Below, piece by piece: positions 17,444 to 25,776 of a stretch of DNA of 34,007 nt. Within the stretch, counting starts at the first letter, position 1. Each line of letters starts with the position of its first letter. The notes beneath the pieces were generated by a model that was given only the letters and a program-made list of their open reading frames with translations, was not told the DNA's origin and made no database searches. A program made the position numbers and the translations under genes. The stretch comes from an uncultured Clostridia bacterium (GTDB lineage Bacteria; Bacillota; Clostridia; Oscillospirales; Ruminococcaceae), in contig CANRFR010000017.1 in NCBI GenBank assembly GCA_947629945.1, positions 1 to 34,007 of the forward strand. The letters are read 5' to 3'.

Positions 17444-18115
17444 TTATCCCTCCCTAACGTTTTTTATCAAATCAATAACTTCATATAAAGAATCCGCTTT
17501 CGCGAAAATCAGCTCCGAAAGCTCTTCATCGGGCTGAGTAAAATCGGGAACCATAACGGTAACACACCCCGCCGACGCCGCGGATCTGACGCCGTTGGGC
17601 GAATCCTCCAATGCAACGCATTCGCGCGTTTCCAACCCAAGTTGTTTTGCGGCAAATATGTAAATATCGGGCTTTGGTTTGCCCTCCTCCACCATAGTCG
17701 CGCAAACTATTTTGTTGAAGCTGCGAAAAATGCCAACACGTTCAAGATAATCCCGCGTTCTTTCATAATCGGTAGCCGTAGCTACTGCGGTAAGTACATT
17801 TTCCTTATTTAAATAGTCCAAAAGATCCCGTGCGCCGTCTTTAAGTTCAAGGGGATGATCGGCAAGATACTCTTTCATAAGTTCCATACGCCGCGAACGT
17901 ATCTTAATGTAGTCAAAGTTTTCCCCGAACAGCCCACAGAGATAAGGCACCGCGAACTTTCTGTGCAGTGAACGAATGGCAAGCGCGTTTTCGCGCGTCA
18001 TGGGAAAACCCGCTTCATTAGCCGCCTGAACCCAAAATCTCACCAACAGCTTTTCGGTGTCCAGCAGTAAACCATCCATATCGAAAATTACAGCTTTGAC
18101 GTCATTCATACCCAT
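17444..18115 (-). CDS. HAD-superfamily phosphatase, beta-phosphoglucomutase-like
   Basis: A 223-residue subfamily IA HAD enzyme with an alpha-helical cap. Motif I is FDMDGLLLDTE near residue 10, where Asp11 is the nucleophile and Asp13 the acid/base. Motif II is VATATDYER, motif III is GKPKPDIYIFAAKQLG, and motif IV is ALEDSPNGVRSAASAG. The ALEDSPNG form is typical of beta-phosphoglucomutase-like phosphatases; the substrate is not clear. The start may be the ATG at 18115 or the third codon at 18109; GGGGA sits upstream of both. It heads the operon with the FapA-like gene and has a strong promoter. Confidence 0.9.
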   Translation of the reverse strand: MGMNDVKAVIFDMDGLLLDTEKLLVRFWVQAANEAGFPMTRENALAIRSLHRKFAVPYLCGLFGENFDYIKIRSRRMELMKEYLADHPLELKDGARDLLDYLNKENVLTAVATATDYERTRDYLERVGIFRSFNKIVCATMVEEGKPKPDIYIFAAKQLGLETRECVALEDSPNGVRSAASAGCVTVMVPDFTQPDEELSELIFAKADSLYEVIDLIKNVREG

Positions 18116-18158
18116 AAATCCCCAGATTTTTCCAACAATACATTTTATACTCTATTAC

Positions 18159-18187
18159 ATTATATCACATTTCCATTAAAAAGTCAA
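18159..18187 (-). promoter_or_regulatory. Sigma-A promoter of the HAD phosphatase-FapA operon
   Basis: Minus strand TTGACT, 17-nt spacer, TATAAT, with TGA before the -10 box. The promoter diverges from that of secG; the AT-rich stretch 18190-18400 between them shows no further recognisable element. Confidence 0.85.
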
Positions 18188-18401
18188 CATTTATTAATTG
18201 TTTTTTCGAAAAGTGTGACTTTTTTCACAAAATAAAACAAAATGTTGATTAAAATTATTTCAAATTAACAATTTTGTCAAACTTTAAATTTCCGAAAACG
18301 CTTGAAATATTCCTTTTCGGTATATCGTCAGCGCTTTTCGCTTTTTCAAAAAACATTCTAAAACATATTACCAAATAATCTCAAAAAAATTAAAAAAGTA
18401 C

Positions 18402-18430
18402 TTGAAATTCATTTTTGTTTATGTTATAAT
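18402..18430 (+). promoter_or_regulatory. Sigma-A promoter of secG
   Basis: Plus strand TTGAAA, 17-nt spacer, TATAAT, with TGT before the -10 box. The secG ribosome binding site (GGAGG) follows about 35 bases downstream. Confidence 0.85.
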
Positions 18431-18480
18431 GAATAGGTATGATATTCAAAGACATTTTATCTATGGAGGAAGTTCACAAA

Positions 18481-18951
18481 ATGGGTATATTTGAAATTAT
18501 TAGCGCAATCGTATTGATCATAGCGTGTGTATTTATAGTGGTTGTGATTTTGGTAAAGGATACCAAAACTCAAATGTCACAAACAATCTCGGGCACGTCG
18601 TCCGACAGCTTCTACCAAAAGAATGCCGGTCGAACCAAGGAAGCAATGCTGAATAAGGCAACAATCGCAGCAGCAGTTGTTTTCTTCGTATTAGCGGTCG
18701 CGGTCAACCTGATAAACGTCTATAGCAAGAAAGCAAACGCCGACAACACATCAAGCAATAACTCAGCGGAAGTCGTTACCTCGTCGGAAGTATCAAGCGA
18801 GGAAAGCAACGATGATAGCGCGGCGATGATAGGCGCGGAAAGCAGCGAAACAGGTGCGTCAAGCGAAGTAAGCGAAACGGGTGAAACAAGCGAAACTGAT
18901 ACGTCAAACACTTCCGAAAGTGAACCCGCAAGCGACGCCGAAGCGGAATAA
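18481..18951 (+). CDS. secG: Preprotein translocase subunit SecG with a long acidic tail
   Basis: SecG is the small two-helix subunit of SecYEG. Residues 1-80 fit the family: helix one is IISAIVLIIACVFIVVVILV, then the conserved polar loop (ISGTSSDSFYQKNAGRTKEA), then helix two (TIAAAVVFFVLAVAVNLI). Most SecG proteins end soon after, but here about 70 further residues rich in Ser, Glu and Thr follow and end in DAEAE. In SecG both ends face outside, so the tail should lie outside the membrane. The ATG at 18481 has GGAGG ten bases upstream; the track start is 14 codons early. A terminator follows, then rnr, a usual neighbour. Confidence 0.92.
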   Translation: MGIFEIISAIVLIIACVFIVVVILVKDTKTQMSQTISGTSSDSFYQKNAGRTKEAMLNKATIAAAVVFFVLAVAVNLINVYSKKANADNTSSNNSAEVVTSSEVSSEESNDDSAAMIGAESSETGASSEVSETGETSETDTSNTSESEPASDAEAE

Positions 18952-18960
18952 CAAAGAGCT

Positions 18961-18991
18961 CAGACAGGCTGAAAGAGCCTGTCTGTTTTTT
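18961..18991 (+). terminator. Intrinsic terminator between secG and rnr
   Basis: CAGACAGGCT pairs exactly with AGCCTGTCTG around GAAAG and is followed by six T. It ends nine bases past secG and about 30 bases before rnr. No separate rnr promoter is obvious, so rnr may depend on read-through. Confidence 0.9.
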
Positions 18992-19020
18992 GCACAGATA
19001 TATAAACAGAAAGGACAACT

Positions 19021-21138
19021 ATGAACAAGCAAAAGACCAACATACTTCTTGCGTTGTATAAAGCGGGAGAGAACGGACTTACCGAAAAAGATATCGTAAA
19101 AACTCTCGATCTGCCCAAAAAAGCCGAAAAAAGGCTTGAAGATGACCTCGATGGTATGAAAAAATTCGGAGATATTACGAACAAGAAAGGAATCTGGCGT
19201 CTCAAAAACTCCGATAAATATTTTCAAGCCACGATAACCCGCGTAACGCCTCGATCCGGCTTTATGACCGATGAAAGCGGCGAATTGCCTATCGAGTATT
19301 TCGTACGCGGCAGAGATATGAAAGGCGCTATCCCCGGCGACGTGGTTCTGGCTAAGAAAATCTCCGATGCCTCAGAGGAGCGCCGCAATCCGGAAGCCGT
19401 GGTTTTTGCCGTACTTCAAGAAAGTGAAAATCTGCTCACGGGTATAATAGTTGCCGAAGGAAACCGCTTTATGGTAATGCCCGACAGGCTTTGCGACGAG
19501 CCGCTTTATATAGCAAAAACAGGCGTCAAACAGCTCCATGTGGGCGATAAAGTGGCATTCTCGATAAAAAAACGCGGAGAACGTCATTTTGACCACACGG
19601 TTGCGATAGTAGACTCGTTTGGCTCTGCGGAAAACGCGAAATCAAGCGCCGAAGCGTATATGTTAGTCAACGGTCTGCACACCGAGTTCCCCGATGAAGT
19701 ACTTGCCGAAGCTTCTAAAATTGATACAGACGAGCTTGATTCGGAAGAGGTTGACCGCCGTATAGACCTACGCGGCGAACCTATCTTTACGATAGACAGT
19801 GCGGACACCAAAGACATAGATGACGCAGTTTCAATAACGAAAGTAAACGACGGCTACAAGCTTGGCGTGCACATCGCGGACGTTTCTCATTATGTGAAAA
19901 AAGGCTCCAAAATTGACGAAGAAGCATTTTGGCGCGGCACATCGATCTACTACGCCGATCGTGTTGTTCCGATGCTGCCTAAGCAGCTCTCCAACGGTAT
20001 CTGTTCGCTGAACCCCAATGTTGACCGTCTTGCATTCTCTTGCCTTATGGAGATTTCCGCCGATGGACTGCTCAAAAGCTACCGTTTCGAAAAAACCGTT
20101 ATTAGAAGCCGAGTCAAGGGCGTATATTCCGAGGTGAACAAAATTCTGGACGGCACAGCCGGTGACGCGATAAAAGAAAAATATTCTAAAGTTATCGAAC
20201 GAATCCCGGTAATGCGGGAACTTGCAGAGATTCTCGAGAAGAACCGCATCAACCGCGGCGCACCAGACATCGACACCCAGGAAAGCAAGATAATCACCAA
20301 CGATGACGGTATCTGTATCGACGTCAAAGTCCGCGAGCGTGGTGTTTCAGAGCGCATTATCGAAGAGTTTATGCTGATGGCAAATAACGCCGCAGCCGCC
20401 ATAGCAATGAAGCATAAATTTCCATTTGTCTACCGAGTTCACGAAAACCCAACAGCCGAAAAACTTACTCAGCTTAACGAAACTTTGACGGCACTTGGCG
20501 TGAATCCCGAGGGAATCACGGAAAATTCCAAAGCGGGCGACCTCGCGAAGATACTTCGCGACAACAAGGATTCGGACAAGTACATCGTTATAAATCGTAT
20601 AGTTCTACGTACAATGATGAAAGCTCGCTACTGTGAGGAACCCCTCGGACACTTCGGACTGGTAATGCCCGAATACGCTCATTTTACCTCGCCGATACGT
20701 CGTTACGCAGATCTTTCAATCCACAGAATACTCACGGATTTCGTCTATGCACTCTCTAACGAGAAGCTGAACAAAAAGTACACAAAGTTTGCCGCCGAAG
20801 CCGCCCGTAGAGCTAGTGATACGGAACTTTCCGCAGTGCGCTGCGAACGCGAGTGTGAAAACTTCTACATGGCAGAGTACATGAAGAATCACGTTGGCGA
20901 GGAGTTTGAGGGCTTCATTTCCGGGGTATCTCCCAGCGGAGTTTTTGTAGCTCTGGAAAACACGATAGAGGGAATGGTCTCTGTAAAGTCTCTCCCGCTC
21001 GGTGAATATGACGTTCAACACGGAGTTATCCTAACAGGCGCCGCGAACGGCAAAACCTACACAGTCGGCGAAAAAGTCAAAGTAAAATGCATTTCGGTAA
21101 ACGTAAACGGCGGCTTCATCGACTTTGAATTCATTTGA
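19021..21138 (+). CDS. rnr: Ribonuclease R
   Basis: RNase R is a processive 3'-5' exoribonuclease that can unwind structured RNA and acts in rRNA and tmRNA-linked quality control. The 705-residue product has an N-terminal winged-helix region (1-65), cold-shock domains (about 65-220), the RNB catalytic domain with the aspartate cluster DSADTKDIDDAVSI and GVHIADVSHYVKKGS, and a C-terminal S1 domain (GEEFEGFISGVSPSGVFVAL). It lacks the long basic tail of the enterobacterial enzyme. AAAGGA precedes the ATG. The secG-rnr order is common in Firmicutes; smpB, which often follows, is not present here. Confidence 0.97.
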   Translation: MNKQKTNILLALYKAGENGLTEKDIVKTLDLPKKAEKRLEDDLDGMKKFGDITNKKGIWRLKNSDKYFQATITRVTPRSGFMTDESGELPIEYFVRGRDMKGAIPGDVVLAKKISDASEERRNPEAVVFAVLQESENLLTGIIVAEGNRFMVMPDRLCDEPLYIAKTGVKQLHVGDKVAFSIKKRGERHFDHTVAIVDSFGSAENAKSSAEAYMLVNGLHTEFPDEVLAEASKIDTDELDSEEVDRRIDLRGEPIFTIDSADTKDIDDAVSITKVNDGYKLGVHIADVSHYVKKGSKIDEEAFWRGTSIYYADRVVPMLPKQLSNGICSLNPNVDRLAFSCLMEISADGLLKSYRFEKTVIRSRVKGVYSEVNKILDGTAGDAIKEKYSKVIERIPVMRELAEILEKNRINRGAPDIDTQESKIITNDDGICIDVKVRERGVSERIIEEFMLMANNAAAAIAMKHKFPFVYRVHENPTAEKLTQLNETLTALGVNPEGITENSKAGDLAKILRDNKDSDKYIVINRIVLRTMMKARYCEEPLGHFGLVMPEYAHFTSPIRRYADLSIHRILTDFVYALSNEKLNKKYTKFAAEAARRASDTELSAVRCERECENFYMAEYMKNHVGEEFEGFISGVSPSGVFVALENTIEGMVSVKSLPLGEYDVQHGVILTGAANGKTYTVGEKVKVKCISVNVNGGFIDFEFI

Positions 21139-21151
21139 TCGTCAAAAACTT

Positions 21152-21180
21152 ATCCCCCGAACAGATCGGGGGATTTTTTT
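21152..21180 (+). terminator. Intrinsic terminator after rnr
   Basis: ATCCCCCGA pairs with TCGGGGGAT around ACAGA and is followed by a run of T. It lies 13 bases past the rnr stop. Confidence 0.92.
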
Positions 21181-21193
21181 AGCGGCTCAAATA

Positions 21194-21224
21194 CAAAAAA
21201 ACGGCGTGGATAAAACCACGCCGT
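21194..21224 (-). terminator. Intrinsic terminator after the surface-protein gene
   Basis: On the minus strand ACGGCGTGG pairs with CCACGCCGT around TTTTAT and is followed by seven T. It lies about 43 bases past the stop at 21267 and faces the rnr terminator. Confidence 0.9.
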
Positions 21225-21266
21225 CTCTTATGTTCTAAATTTCATCAAAGAAATCTCGAATGAGAA

Positions 21267-21890
21267 TTAGCCCTTTTTCTTCTTGCTCATTACAGCAGCA
21301 ACAGTAACAAATGCAACTGCGAGACCTGCAGGAGCGATAGCGAGAGCAATACCGGTAGGCTTGTTAGTAGCGCCACCGTTGTTGTCATCACCATTGTTAG
21401 CGCCAGCCTTGTAAGTAATCTCAGCGGTAACAGTGAACTCAGCCTTCTCGTCCTCGTTAACAATCTTTACGTAGCCTTTTCCGGGCTTAGAAGTGTCGAA
21501 CAAAGAAAGGTAAGTCTCATCAAGAGTCCATGTAGTATTCCACTTAGCTTCGTCATCAGCTCTAGTGATAATCTTGTCATCATCAACACCCATTGTGAAC
21601 CAAGTGATGTCCTTAGTTGTTTCAGCAGTAGTAGAGAACTGTACGCTGAACTTAGTGTCAGAAGTGAACTTTACAGACTCAACATTGGACCAATCCTTAC
21701 CGGAATCAGCAAATACAGCTGTATTGAGCGCGTCACCCTCAAGCTTGCCGGGAACCTTAAAAGTTACGGTAGTAACATTTTCATTGGTAGCACCGGGCTC
21801 GTTGGTAGCGCCGGGCTCCTCAGCAAAAGCGGTTGTCAAAGACATTGTTGCTGCAAGCGCAAGTGCAGCGGAAAGAATTTTCTTTTTCAT
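21267..21890 (-). CDS. Secreted surface protein with a sortase-type C-terminal anchor
   Basis: The 207-residue protein begins with a clear signal peptide (MKKKILSAALALAATMSLTTAFA). A short repeat (EPGATNEPGATNEN) follows, then a domain of about 120 residues with alternating Thr, Val, Lys and Asp (beta-rich), a Gly/Asn/Asp spacer, and NKPTG, a hydrophobic segment of about 20 residues and the basic end SKKKKG. This matches a cell-wall sorting signal in layout, though NKPTG differs from LPxTG and NPxTG. I do not recognise the central domain. GGAGG lies eight bases before the ATG at 21890. The gene follows epsG closely and ends at a strong terminator; its function may lie in the cell envelope. 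Confidence 0.85.
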   Translation of the reverse strand: MKKKILSAALALAATMSLTTAFAEEPGATNEPGATNENVTTVTFKVPGKLEGDALNTAVFADSGKDWSNVESVKFTSDTKFSVQFSTTAETTKDITWFTMGVDDDKIITRADDEAKWNTTWTLDETYLSLFDTSKPGKGYVKIVNEDEKAEFTVTAEITYKAGANNGDDNNGGATNKPTGIALAIAPAGLAVAFVTVAAVMSKKKKG

Positions 21891-21948
21891 AAATATTTCC
21901 TCCATAAGTTTCTTTTAAAATATATAAATAATGGCAGAATGCCAATAT

Positions 21949-23217
21949 TTAACTCTTAAACCATCCGTCAATATTCGGGATGTCAAACCCGTAAAGCGTT
22001 CTATAAGGAAGAACACCATGCGCACCATTCTTTGGAATGATAAGTCCCACCATATTATATGTGAGCATCAAAGCAAAGACGAAAACATTAACACCCAAAA
22101 CGATTTTTCCAACCTTTCGATGAGCCCTCGTCTCTGCGTTAACAACTGCATTTTTTCTTTGCGCATTTGGATTTATTTCATTTAACTTTTTGTTTGCCTT
22201 ACTGATTTTCAATTCCAAAAGCTTTTCTTTGAACATAGATATAAACTCGGGAATTGCAATCAGCAAAAACGGCATCGTGTAATATGAAAAACGCTCAAAC
22301 AATGCGTGTTTTGTCATAACAATTTGCCAAAAGCCCATCATCAATATAAGATGAAGAAGCATATTCTGGTATTTCGTTAGCCTAAACCTCATCCAAAACG
22401 CTAAAGCAATCATCGCTACACAAATCACAAGCATGAAAATCGCGTAAACATAGGATATCCCATATTTAATAAACCTTGAATCCGCGTATTCTTTGTGAAA
22501 ATGCGAAAGAACGACTTTAAGCACTGCGTCAGACGCTGCGAAATACACAATCAATCCAACAGCATATATCGGAAGCGTTTTCAAATTTAGCTTTATAAGC
22601 GAAACGAAAAGCACCGGTATCAAATATATCACCGGCAGATGGAACGTAGCCGCGACTCCGATAAGGAGAATAAACAGCCACATATCCTTGTTTTTCCACA
22701 GGTGTTTGTGTTCGCCCTCAATAAACCGCTTCATAGAGTCAAACGCAAAGCACATAATCGACATTGCGATACCCTGCCTTACATAATTCAGCGTGAGGTA
22801 AAACAAATACGTGTTCAGGAAAATGAACACTGACATAAACGGATTTTTTGAATGCCGCCACGTCATATACATCGGACCTACCAACGAAAGTGCCGCAGCA
22901 ATCGAAAACATTACCGAAGCTTTTTTCGTGAACAGCCCTATGAATTTATTAAGTAAAATATACCCGATCTCCCAATCCTCATATTTCAAATCGGAAAATC
23001 CCGTTTCAGCCATTTTGACGAAACCCTTGGCATACATATAGTAATCGGTTCCGATGTTATATCTCATCGACGACACGACCCAACATTGAACAAAGCAAAG
23101 TATAATGAAGAAAAATCTGTTCAGCTTTTCTTCGCGTTCAGTTCTTGAAGCGCCTTTTCTGCAAAACAAAAGCGCAAACACGCAGACAGCCAAAATATTC
23201 ACCAGATAAACAAACAT
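21949..23217 (-). CDS. EpsG-family polysaccharide polymerase-like membrane protein
   Basis: A 422-residue integral membrane protein with about ten hydrophobic helices. It carries RYNIGTDYYMYAKGF near residue 52 and LNYVRQGIAMSIMCFAF near residue 140, both characteristic of the EpsG family (Wzy-like polymerases of exopolysaccharide synthesis). The N-terminus is MFVYLVNILAVCVFALLFC. It would act on lipid-linked repeat units at the outer face of the membrane. The ATG at 23217 follows GAGGAG by 12 bases. It has its own strong promoter, and the glycosyltransferase and sugar transferase genes upstream on the same strand fit one pathway. Confidence 0.85.
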   Translation of the reverse strand: MFVYLVNILAVCVFALLFCRKGASRTEREEKLNRFFFIILCFVQCWVVSSMRYNIGTDYYMYAKGFVKMAETGFSDLKYEDWEIGYILLNKFIGLFTKKASVMFSIAAALSLVGPMYMTWRHSKNPFMSVFIFLNTYLFYLTLNYVRQGIAMSIMCFAFDSMKRFIEGEHKHLWKNKDMWLFILLIGVAATFHLPVIYLIPVLFVSLIKLNLKTLPIYAVGLIVYFAASDAVLKVVLSHFHKEYADSRFIKYGISYVYAIFMLVICVAMIALAFWMRFRLTKYQNMLLHLILMMGFWQIVMTKHALFERFSYYTMPFLLIAIPEFISMFKEKLLELKISKANKKLNEINPNAQRKNAVVNAETRAHRKVGKIVLGVNVFVFALMLTYNMVGLIIPKNGAHGVLPYRTLYGFDIPNIDGWFKS

Positions 23218-23307
23218 CGTTTTCTTCGTCTCCTCACAAAATGCAAAAATTATTTCAAATGTGAGAAACGACGTTGTTCGACCGACTTTTCTCTATCCAA
23301 CACGTAC

Positions 23308-23336
23308 ATTATAGCACATCCAAAATAATAAGTCAA
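23308..23336 (-). promoter_or_regulatory. Sigma-A promoter of the epsG-like gene
   Basis: Minus strand TTGACT, 17-nt spacer, TATAAT, with TGC before the -10 box. The region 23337-23505 behind it is AT-rich and holds only weak dyads after the glycosyltransferase gene. Confidence 0.85.
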
Positions 23337-23505
23337 GCGTTTTTTCTTAAAAATGACTTCAACAAGCCAATTTTGTTAATTTTATATCACATATTCACAA
23401 TTGGTATCATTATATTTTGTGCATTTTAACTCATACGCGGCGTATATTTAGAGGTTTTCTCCAATTAGACCGCATTTTTTTCTGCAATAATGCCCAATAA
23501 ATTGG

Positions 23506-24579
23506 CTAAATTTGGTCGTATTTTAAACGTGTTACATTTTCCCGAAACGCGTTTTCCAGCCAATATCTTTCGGGCAGAGAACTACGGCGTTTCGTCGGCT
23601 CCGCGCACTCCATAAGCTCTGCCAACCTCTCAACGTCATTGTATGGGTAAACCTTACCCATATCCTCGGCGAGATCGTTATTTCCCTTAACATCACTGAC
23701 AATGATGTCCTCATGACAGTAAAGAGCCTCCAGCACATTGAACGGCAGACCCTCAAAACGGCTCGCCGAAATAAGACAGTCGCATGTCCTGTAAAGCAGA
23801 TTAACTTTTTTCGACTGTCCTAAGAAGACAAGTCTATCCCCGACTCCGCGCTCCCGAGCTTGTTGCCGGCATTGCTCCAAAAGATCGCCCTGTCCCGCAA
23901 ATACCATTCTATAGTCTGTTCTCTTCAATCTTGAACACGCCTCGATGATCGCCGACTGATTTTTCCGCGCGGAAAACTCCCCAACGCACAAAAACAACGT
24001 ATCGCCGTTATCCGCGCCCAGTTCCTTACGCTGAGCCGCCACATCGTTCTCCGAAACTTCCGGGAATTTTTTCGTGTCCAAGCCCATACCGTCAAGGAAT
24101 ACGATCTCGCGACCGAGCTTGTACTTTTGCGCGATCTCCAGATCTTCCCTGTTCATCACCGCAAGCAGCGCCGTACGCTTTCTGACAAGCTTTTCACACG
24201 CAAGATAAACGCGGCTTCGCTTGGAACCGTCGTCATTGAACAAATATCCGTGACAAATGTGTCTGCACTCGGCGCTTTTCACTCCCGAAACCTTCGCCGC
24301 CATTCTCCCCGCGATACCCGCCAGCGTGGAGTTGGTGTACACCGCGTCAAAACGCTCCTTTTTAATAAGAGAAGCCAATTTAAAGATCACCTTGATGTTA
24401 GCGGGCGAGGTTATTTTTTTCCGAAATCCCAGTTCTGTATGAACGACTCCCTCGTGCTCGAATACACCGTTCGCCGCCGTATAAACCTCAATGTCTTTTT
24501 TTAGCAGATACTCGATATACGGCACGTGAAAATTCCGAAAGTGCGAACTTTCGGACGCTACCATCAAAACTTTTTTCAT
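23506..24579 (-). CDS. Glycosyltransferase family 4 protein
   Basis: A 357-residue GT-B fold glycosyltransferase. The N-terminal half opens MKKVLMVASESSHFRNFHVP and contains DAVYTNSTLAGIAGRMAA. The C-terminal half carries LFLCVGEFSARKNQSAIIEA, MVFAGQGD and the nucleotide-sugar motif SASRFEGLPFNVLEAL with the E-x7-E pattern. It would add a sugar to a lipid-linked intermediate at the inner face of the membrane. GGAGG lies just before the ATG at 24579; the track start is 14 codons early. It lies between the priming sugar transferase and the EpsG-like polymerase. Confidence 0.93.
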   Translation of the reverse strand: MKKVLMVASESSHFRNFHVPYIEYLLKKDIEVYTAANGVFEHEGVVHTELGFRKKITSPANIKVIFKLASLIKKERFDAVYTNSTLAGIAGRMAAKVSGVKSAECRHICHGYLFNDDGSKRSRVYLACEKLVRKRTALLAVMNREDLEIAQKYKLGREIVFLDGMGLDTKKFPEVSENDVAAQRKELGADNGDTLFLCVGEFSARKNQSAIIEACSRLKRTDYRMVFAGQGDLLEQCRQQARERGVGDRLVFLGQSKKVNLLYRTCDCLISASRFEGLPFNVLEALYCHEDIIVSDVKGNNDLAEDMGKVYPYNDVERLAELMECAEPTKRRSSLPERYWLENAFRENVTRLKYDQI

Positions 24580-24599
24580 AACTCCTCCGATTAAAGAAC

Positions 24600-24627
24600 A
24601 GGGACGCGGGTAAACACTCACGTCCCT
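24600..24627 (-). terminator. Possible hairpin between the sugar transferase and glycosyltransferase
   Basis: On the minus strand AGGGACG pairs with CGTCCCT over a 14-base loop and is followed by GTTCTTT. It lies just upstream of the glycosyltransferase ribosome binding site. The long loop makes terminator activity uncertain. Confidence 0.45.
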
Positions 24628-24678
24628 ACATTATTATAATAGCTGTCAAAAAGCGTTAATATAACAGCTGTAAAAACT

Positions 24679-25464
24679 TTACTGACCGCGGTGGAACTTT
24701 TTAAACAGCGCCCCCACCGTAGCGAACACCAACTTAATATCCCACCACAAATTGCACTTTCTTACATAATCAAGCTCCATCTTCTGACGTTTGCCGCCCG
24801 AATATGTAATGCCGTCACAGCAATAAACTTGCCAATAGCCCGTAAGTCCAGGTCTGACGGAAAGCAGCAGATCCTTGTCGTCGCCATAGAACGCTAACTC
24901 TTTTTCCTGAATTGGACGCGGACCAACTATGCTAAGCTCGCCGCGGAAGATATTCAATATCTGCGGAAGCTCGTCCAAACCCGTTCTGCGCAAAAATTTA
25001 CCGATCTTGGTAACACGCGGGTCATTATCAACTTTATACTCGCGGTAGTATTGTTTAAGCTGCTTTTTGTTGAGCCATTTCTCAACATCGTCCGCGCCGT
25101 CGACCATTGAACGGAATTTGTATATGTATATCTCTTTTCCGCCCTTGCCTATTCGCCGCTGCTTGTAGAAGACGTGCTTTCCGGACTTTTCAGATTTTAT
25201 CAAAATCGAGATGATAAGGAACACGGGAATCAAAACTATCATACCCAGTCCCGAACCGATTATGTCGAACACGCGTTTTACCGCTTCGTAAACTCGTTTG
25301 CTTTTTTGCTTCGGAACCTCGCGTTCTTTAACGACCTGTCCCGCGCCGCCCGAGTATCCTCTTTCATAATCTACGATATCGGGGCGTTCTGCGAGAGCCA
25401 CAGCACTGCCGCTTAAAAAATCCTGATTAACAGACTGCAATTTAATACTCCTTACATTTTCCAT
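24679..25464 (-). CDS. Undecaprenyl-phosphate sugar phosphotransferase (WbaP/EpsL-type)
   Basis: This polyprenyl sugar phosphotransferase begins exopolysaccharide synthesis by moving a sugar-1-phosphate to undecaprenyl phosphate. Residues 1-55 form a soluble tail, followed by KRVFDIIGSGLGMIVLIPVFLII, the membrane segment, and the catalytic core with FYKQRRIGKGGKEIYIYKFR, KIGKFLRRTGLDELPQ, GELSIVGPRP and VRPGLTGYWQV. These are classic bacterial sugar transferase signatures. The start is either the ATG at 25464, with GGGGGA five bases upstream, or the ATG at 25476, which lacks a site; I prefer 25464 (261 aa). It has a promoter in the 25.5 kb intergenic region and heads the polysaccharide group. 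Confidence 0.93.
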   Translation of the reverse strand: MENVRSIKLQSVNQDFLSGSAVALAERPDIVDYERGYSGGAGQVVKEREVPKQKSKRVYEAVKRVFDIIGSGLGMIVLIPVFLIISILIKSEKSGKHVFYKQRRIGKGGKEIYIYKFRSMVDGADDVEKWLNKKQLKQYYREYKVDNDPRVTKIGKFLRRTGLDELPQILNIFRGELSIVGPRPIQEKELAFYGDDKDLLLSVRPGLTGYWQVYCCDGITYSGGKRQKMELDYVRKCNLWWDIKLVFATVGALFKKFHRGQ

Positions 25465-25533
25465 ATTTTCCCCCATTTCGTACAGTGACCCTTTTCTTTA
25501 TGTACGGGTCGCATTTCTAAATCTCTTATATAT

Positions 25534-25562
25534 ATTATAATACATAAAATCCGTTTTGTAAA
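25534..25562 (-). promoter_or_regulatory. Sigma-A promoter of the sugar transferase gene
   Basis: Minus strand TTTACA, 17-nt spacer, TATAAT. A second TTGACA lies further upstream but lacks a -10 box at the right distance. Confidence 0.75.
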
Positions 25563-25747
25563 GGGCAATTTGTCAAAAATTAGGTGGAAATTCAATAAAA
25601 ATATTAGTTTATTTGCCCGAAAGTAAAAAATTTCCTTAATTTTATTGTAAAATTTTCCAATTTTAAGCTAAAATAATAACAACGTAATATACATAAACTG
25701 TCCTACAAGATAAAATTCGACGGAAATATTACCACATGGAAAACCTC

Positions 25748-25776
25748 TTGACAAATCAAGGAAAACGAACTATAAT
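25748..25776 (+). promoter_or_regulatory. Sigma-A promoter of the ABC transporter operon
   Basis: Plus strand TTGACA, 17-nt spacer, TATAAT: both boxes match the consensus exactly. It starts a leader of about 200 nt before the lipoprotein gene. Confidence 0.9.
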
